Shown piece after piece: positions 63,711-64,000 of a DNA stretch of 64,000 nucleotides. Positions within the stretch are counted from its first letter, which is position 1. Each line of letters opens with the position of its first letter. The translations under genes were made by a program, and so were the position numbers. The notes beneath the pieces are model-generated. The model did not search any database. It saw only the letters and a list, made by a program, of their open reading frames with translations, and was not told the DNA's origin. Source of the DNA: Halisarca cf. caerulea (lineage: Eukaryota > Porifera > Demospongiae > Chondrillida > Halisarcidae); contig CAUJGJ010000040.1 in assembly GCA_963170055.1 (NCBI GenBank), positions 419,401 through 483,400 on the forward strand. Reading direction: 5' to 3'.

Positions 63711-64000
63711 GCTATCATTCTAAATGTCTTGTAAAAGAAAATAATATTTGTCTCTTCGTAACTTTAAATGCTATTGTCATTCTAAAGAATTCATATTTTT
63801 ATTTGCTACGATAATGTTCGTAACGTTACTTTAAATTTGCCAATAGCCCAAAATTGCTATCATTCTAAATGTCTTGTAAAAGAAAATAATATTTGTCTCT
63901 TCGTAACTTTAAATGCTATTGTCATTCTAAAGAATTCATATTTTTATTTGCTACGATAATGTTCGTAACGTTACTTTAAATTTGCCAATAGCCCAAAATT

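Larger units (their letters stand above)
28321..63860 (+). repeat. Recurring four-monomer cassette (about 580 bp) in the inner array
   Basis: From 29.8 kb on, four distinctive monomers usually occur in a fixed order: one with GCTATAATTCTAAATGTCTTC; one with CCCGAAATTGC and ATGTTTTC ending in GAAATCAT and TTTTCTACG; one with AAACTTGC and TCTTG, often ending in TTTATATTTGC; and a CCAAT-type monomer. Instances start near 29790, 30660, 31960, 36600, 37190, 39510, 41825, 42410, 43990, 45170, 47330, 47910, 49215, 50230, 51675, 52840, 57050 and 63430. Partial and recombinant versions occur (for example GAATTC joined to TTTTCTACG near 45820 and 50890). Between cassettes lie variable numbers of plain TAATG/TCTTG monomers. 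Confidence 0.85.
10291..64000 (+). repeat. Homogeneous 145-bp satellite array, about 370 copies, continues past the window
   Basis: Monomers run head to tail from GAATTCATAT at 10291. A 145-base consensus holds 38 G+C (26%). Landmarks within a unit: GAATTC at 1-6, TTTGCTACGATAATG at 16-30, the palindrome GTAACGTTAC at 34-43, CTTTAAATTTGCG about 43-55, GCCCAAAATTGCTATC about 60-74, GTAAAAGAAAATAATA about 90-105, and TTCGTAACTTTAAATGC about 114-130. Differences between copies are nearly all single-base substitutions drawn from a small recurring set (CGAAT/CCAAT, AAATG/TAATG, TCTTG/TCTTC/TTTTC, GAATTC/GAAATC, TTGCTACG/TTCTACG, AAAATTG/AAACTTG/CGAAATTG). Most units keep an EcoRI site, so an EcoRI digest should give a 145-bp ladder. 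No open frame crosses a unit. Confidence 0.98.

Noticed and set aside
10291..64000. CRISPR-like regular repeat
   Set aside because: Units are contiguous with no unique spacers, the context is eukaryotic with spliced genes, and units are 145 bp.
10291..64000. CENP-B box in the satellite monomer
   Set aside because: TTCG is present twice per unit but the required downstream A and CGGG positions of the box are not; GTTCGTAACGTTAC does not fit.

Overview
This is eukaryotic, almost certainly metazoan, DNA. It holds one recognisable gene, split by very short GT-AG introns, next to a very large AT-rich tandem satellite. The gene family, the 53-123 bp introns, the MITE-like insertions and the abundant CpG suggest a compact invertebrate genome. 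A demosponge would fit, but I cannot fix the taxon from sequence alone.

Layout. 1-3427: non-coding, probably mostly one long intron or 5' flank of the gene, carrying a hAT-like non-autonomous element (1891-3297) with a near-perfect 93-nt hairpin inside it. 3428-4816: seven exons of a lysosomal GH27 alpha-N-acetylgalactosaminidase/alpha-galactosidase; the N-terminal third is not visible. 4817-6721: intergenic DNA with a pogo-like MITE (5121-5295) and one end of an unclassified inverted-repeat element (ending about 6554). 6722-10290: old, divergent copies of a satellite monomer, interrupted by two related foldback-type elements (7167-7924 and 8613-9491). 10291-64000: a homogeneous head-to-tail array of a 145-bp monomer (about 26% GC, about 370 copies) that runs off the right edge of the window.

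The satellite is the main object here. The spacing from the first homogeneous GAATTC (10291) to the last (63787) is 53,496 bp, which is 369 x 145 minus 9. The 9 missing bases are fully explained by three 1-bp deletions and one 6-bp deletion that can be seen directly. Linked variants recur at exact multiples of 145 bp (offsets of 5, 8, 11, 13, 16, 17, 27, 29 and 34 monomers), so the array grew by repeated segmental tandem duplication and has several overlapping higher-order repeat patterns. The monomer keeps about twice the expected CpG, while the divergent monomers at the edge have lost those same CpGs mostly to TpG or CpA. This points to cytosine methylation at the array and active homogenisation of its core. 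The nucleosome-like length, AT-richness and higher-order structure make it a candidate centromeric or heterochromatic satellite, but nothing in the sequence proves that role.

No RNA gene, CRISPR array or prokaryotic signal was found, and no open reading frame inside the satellite or the inserted elements looks like a real protein.
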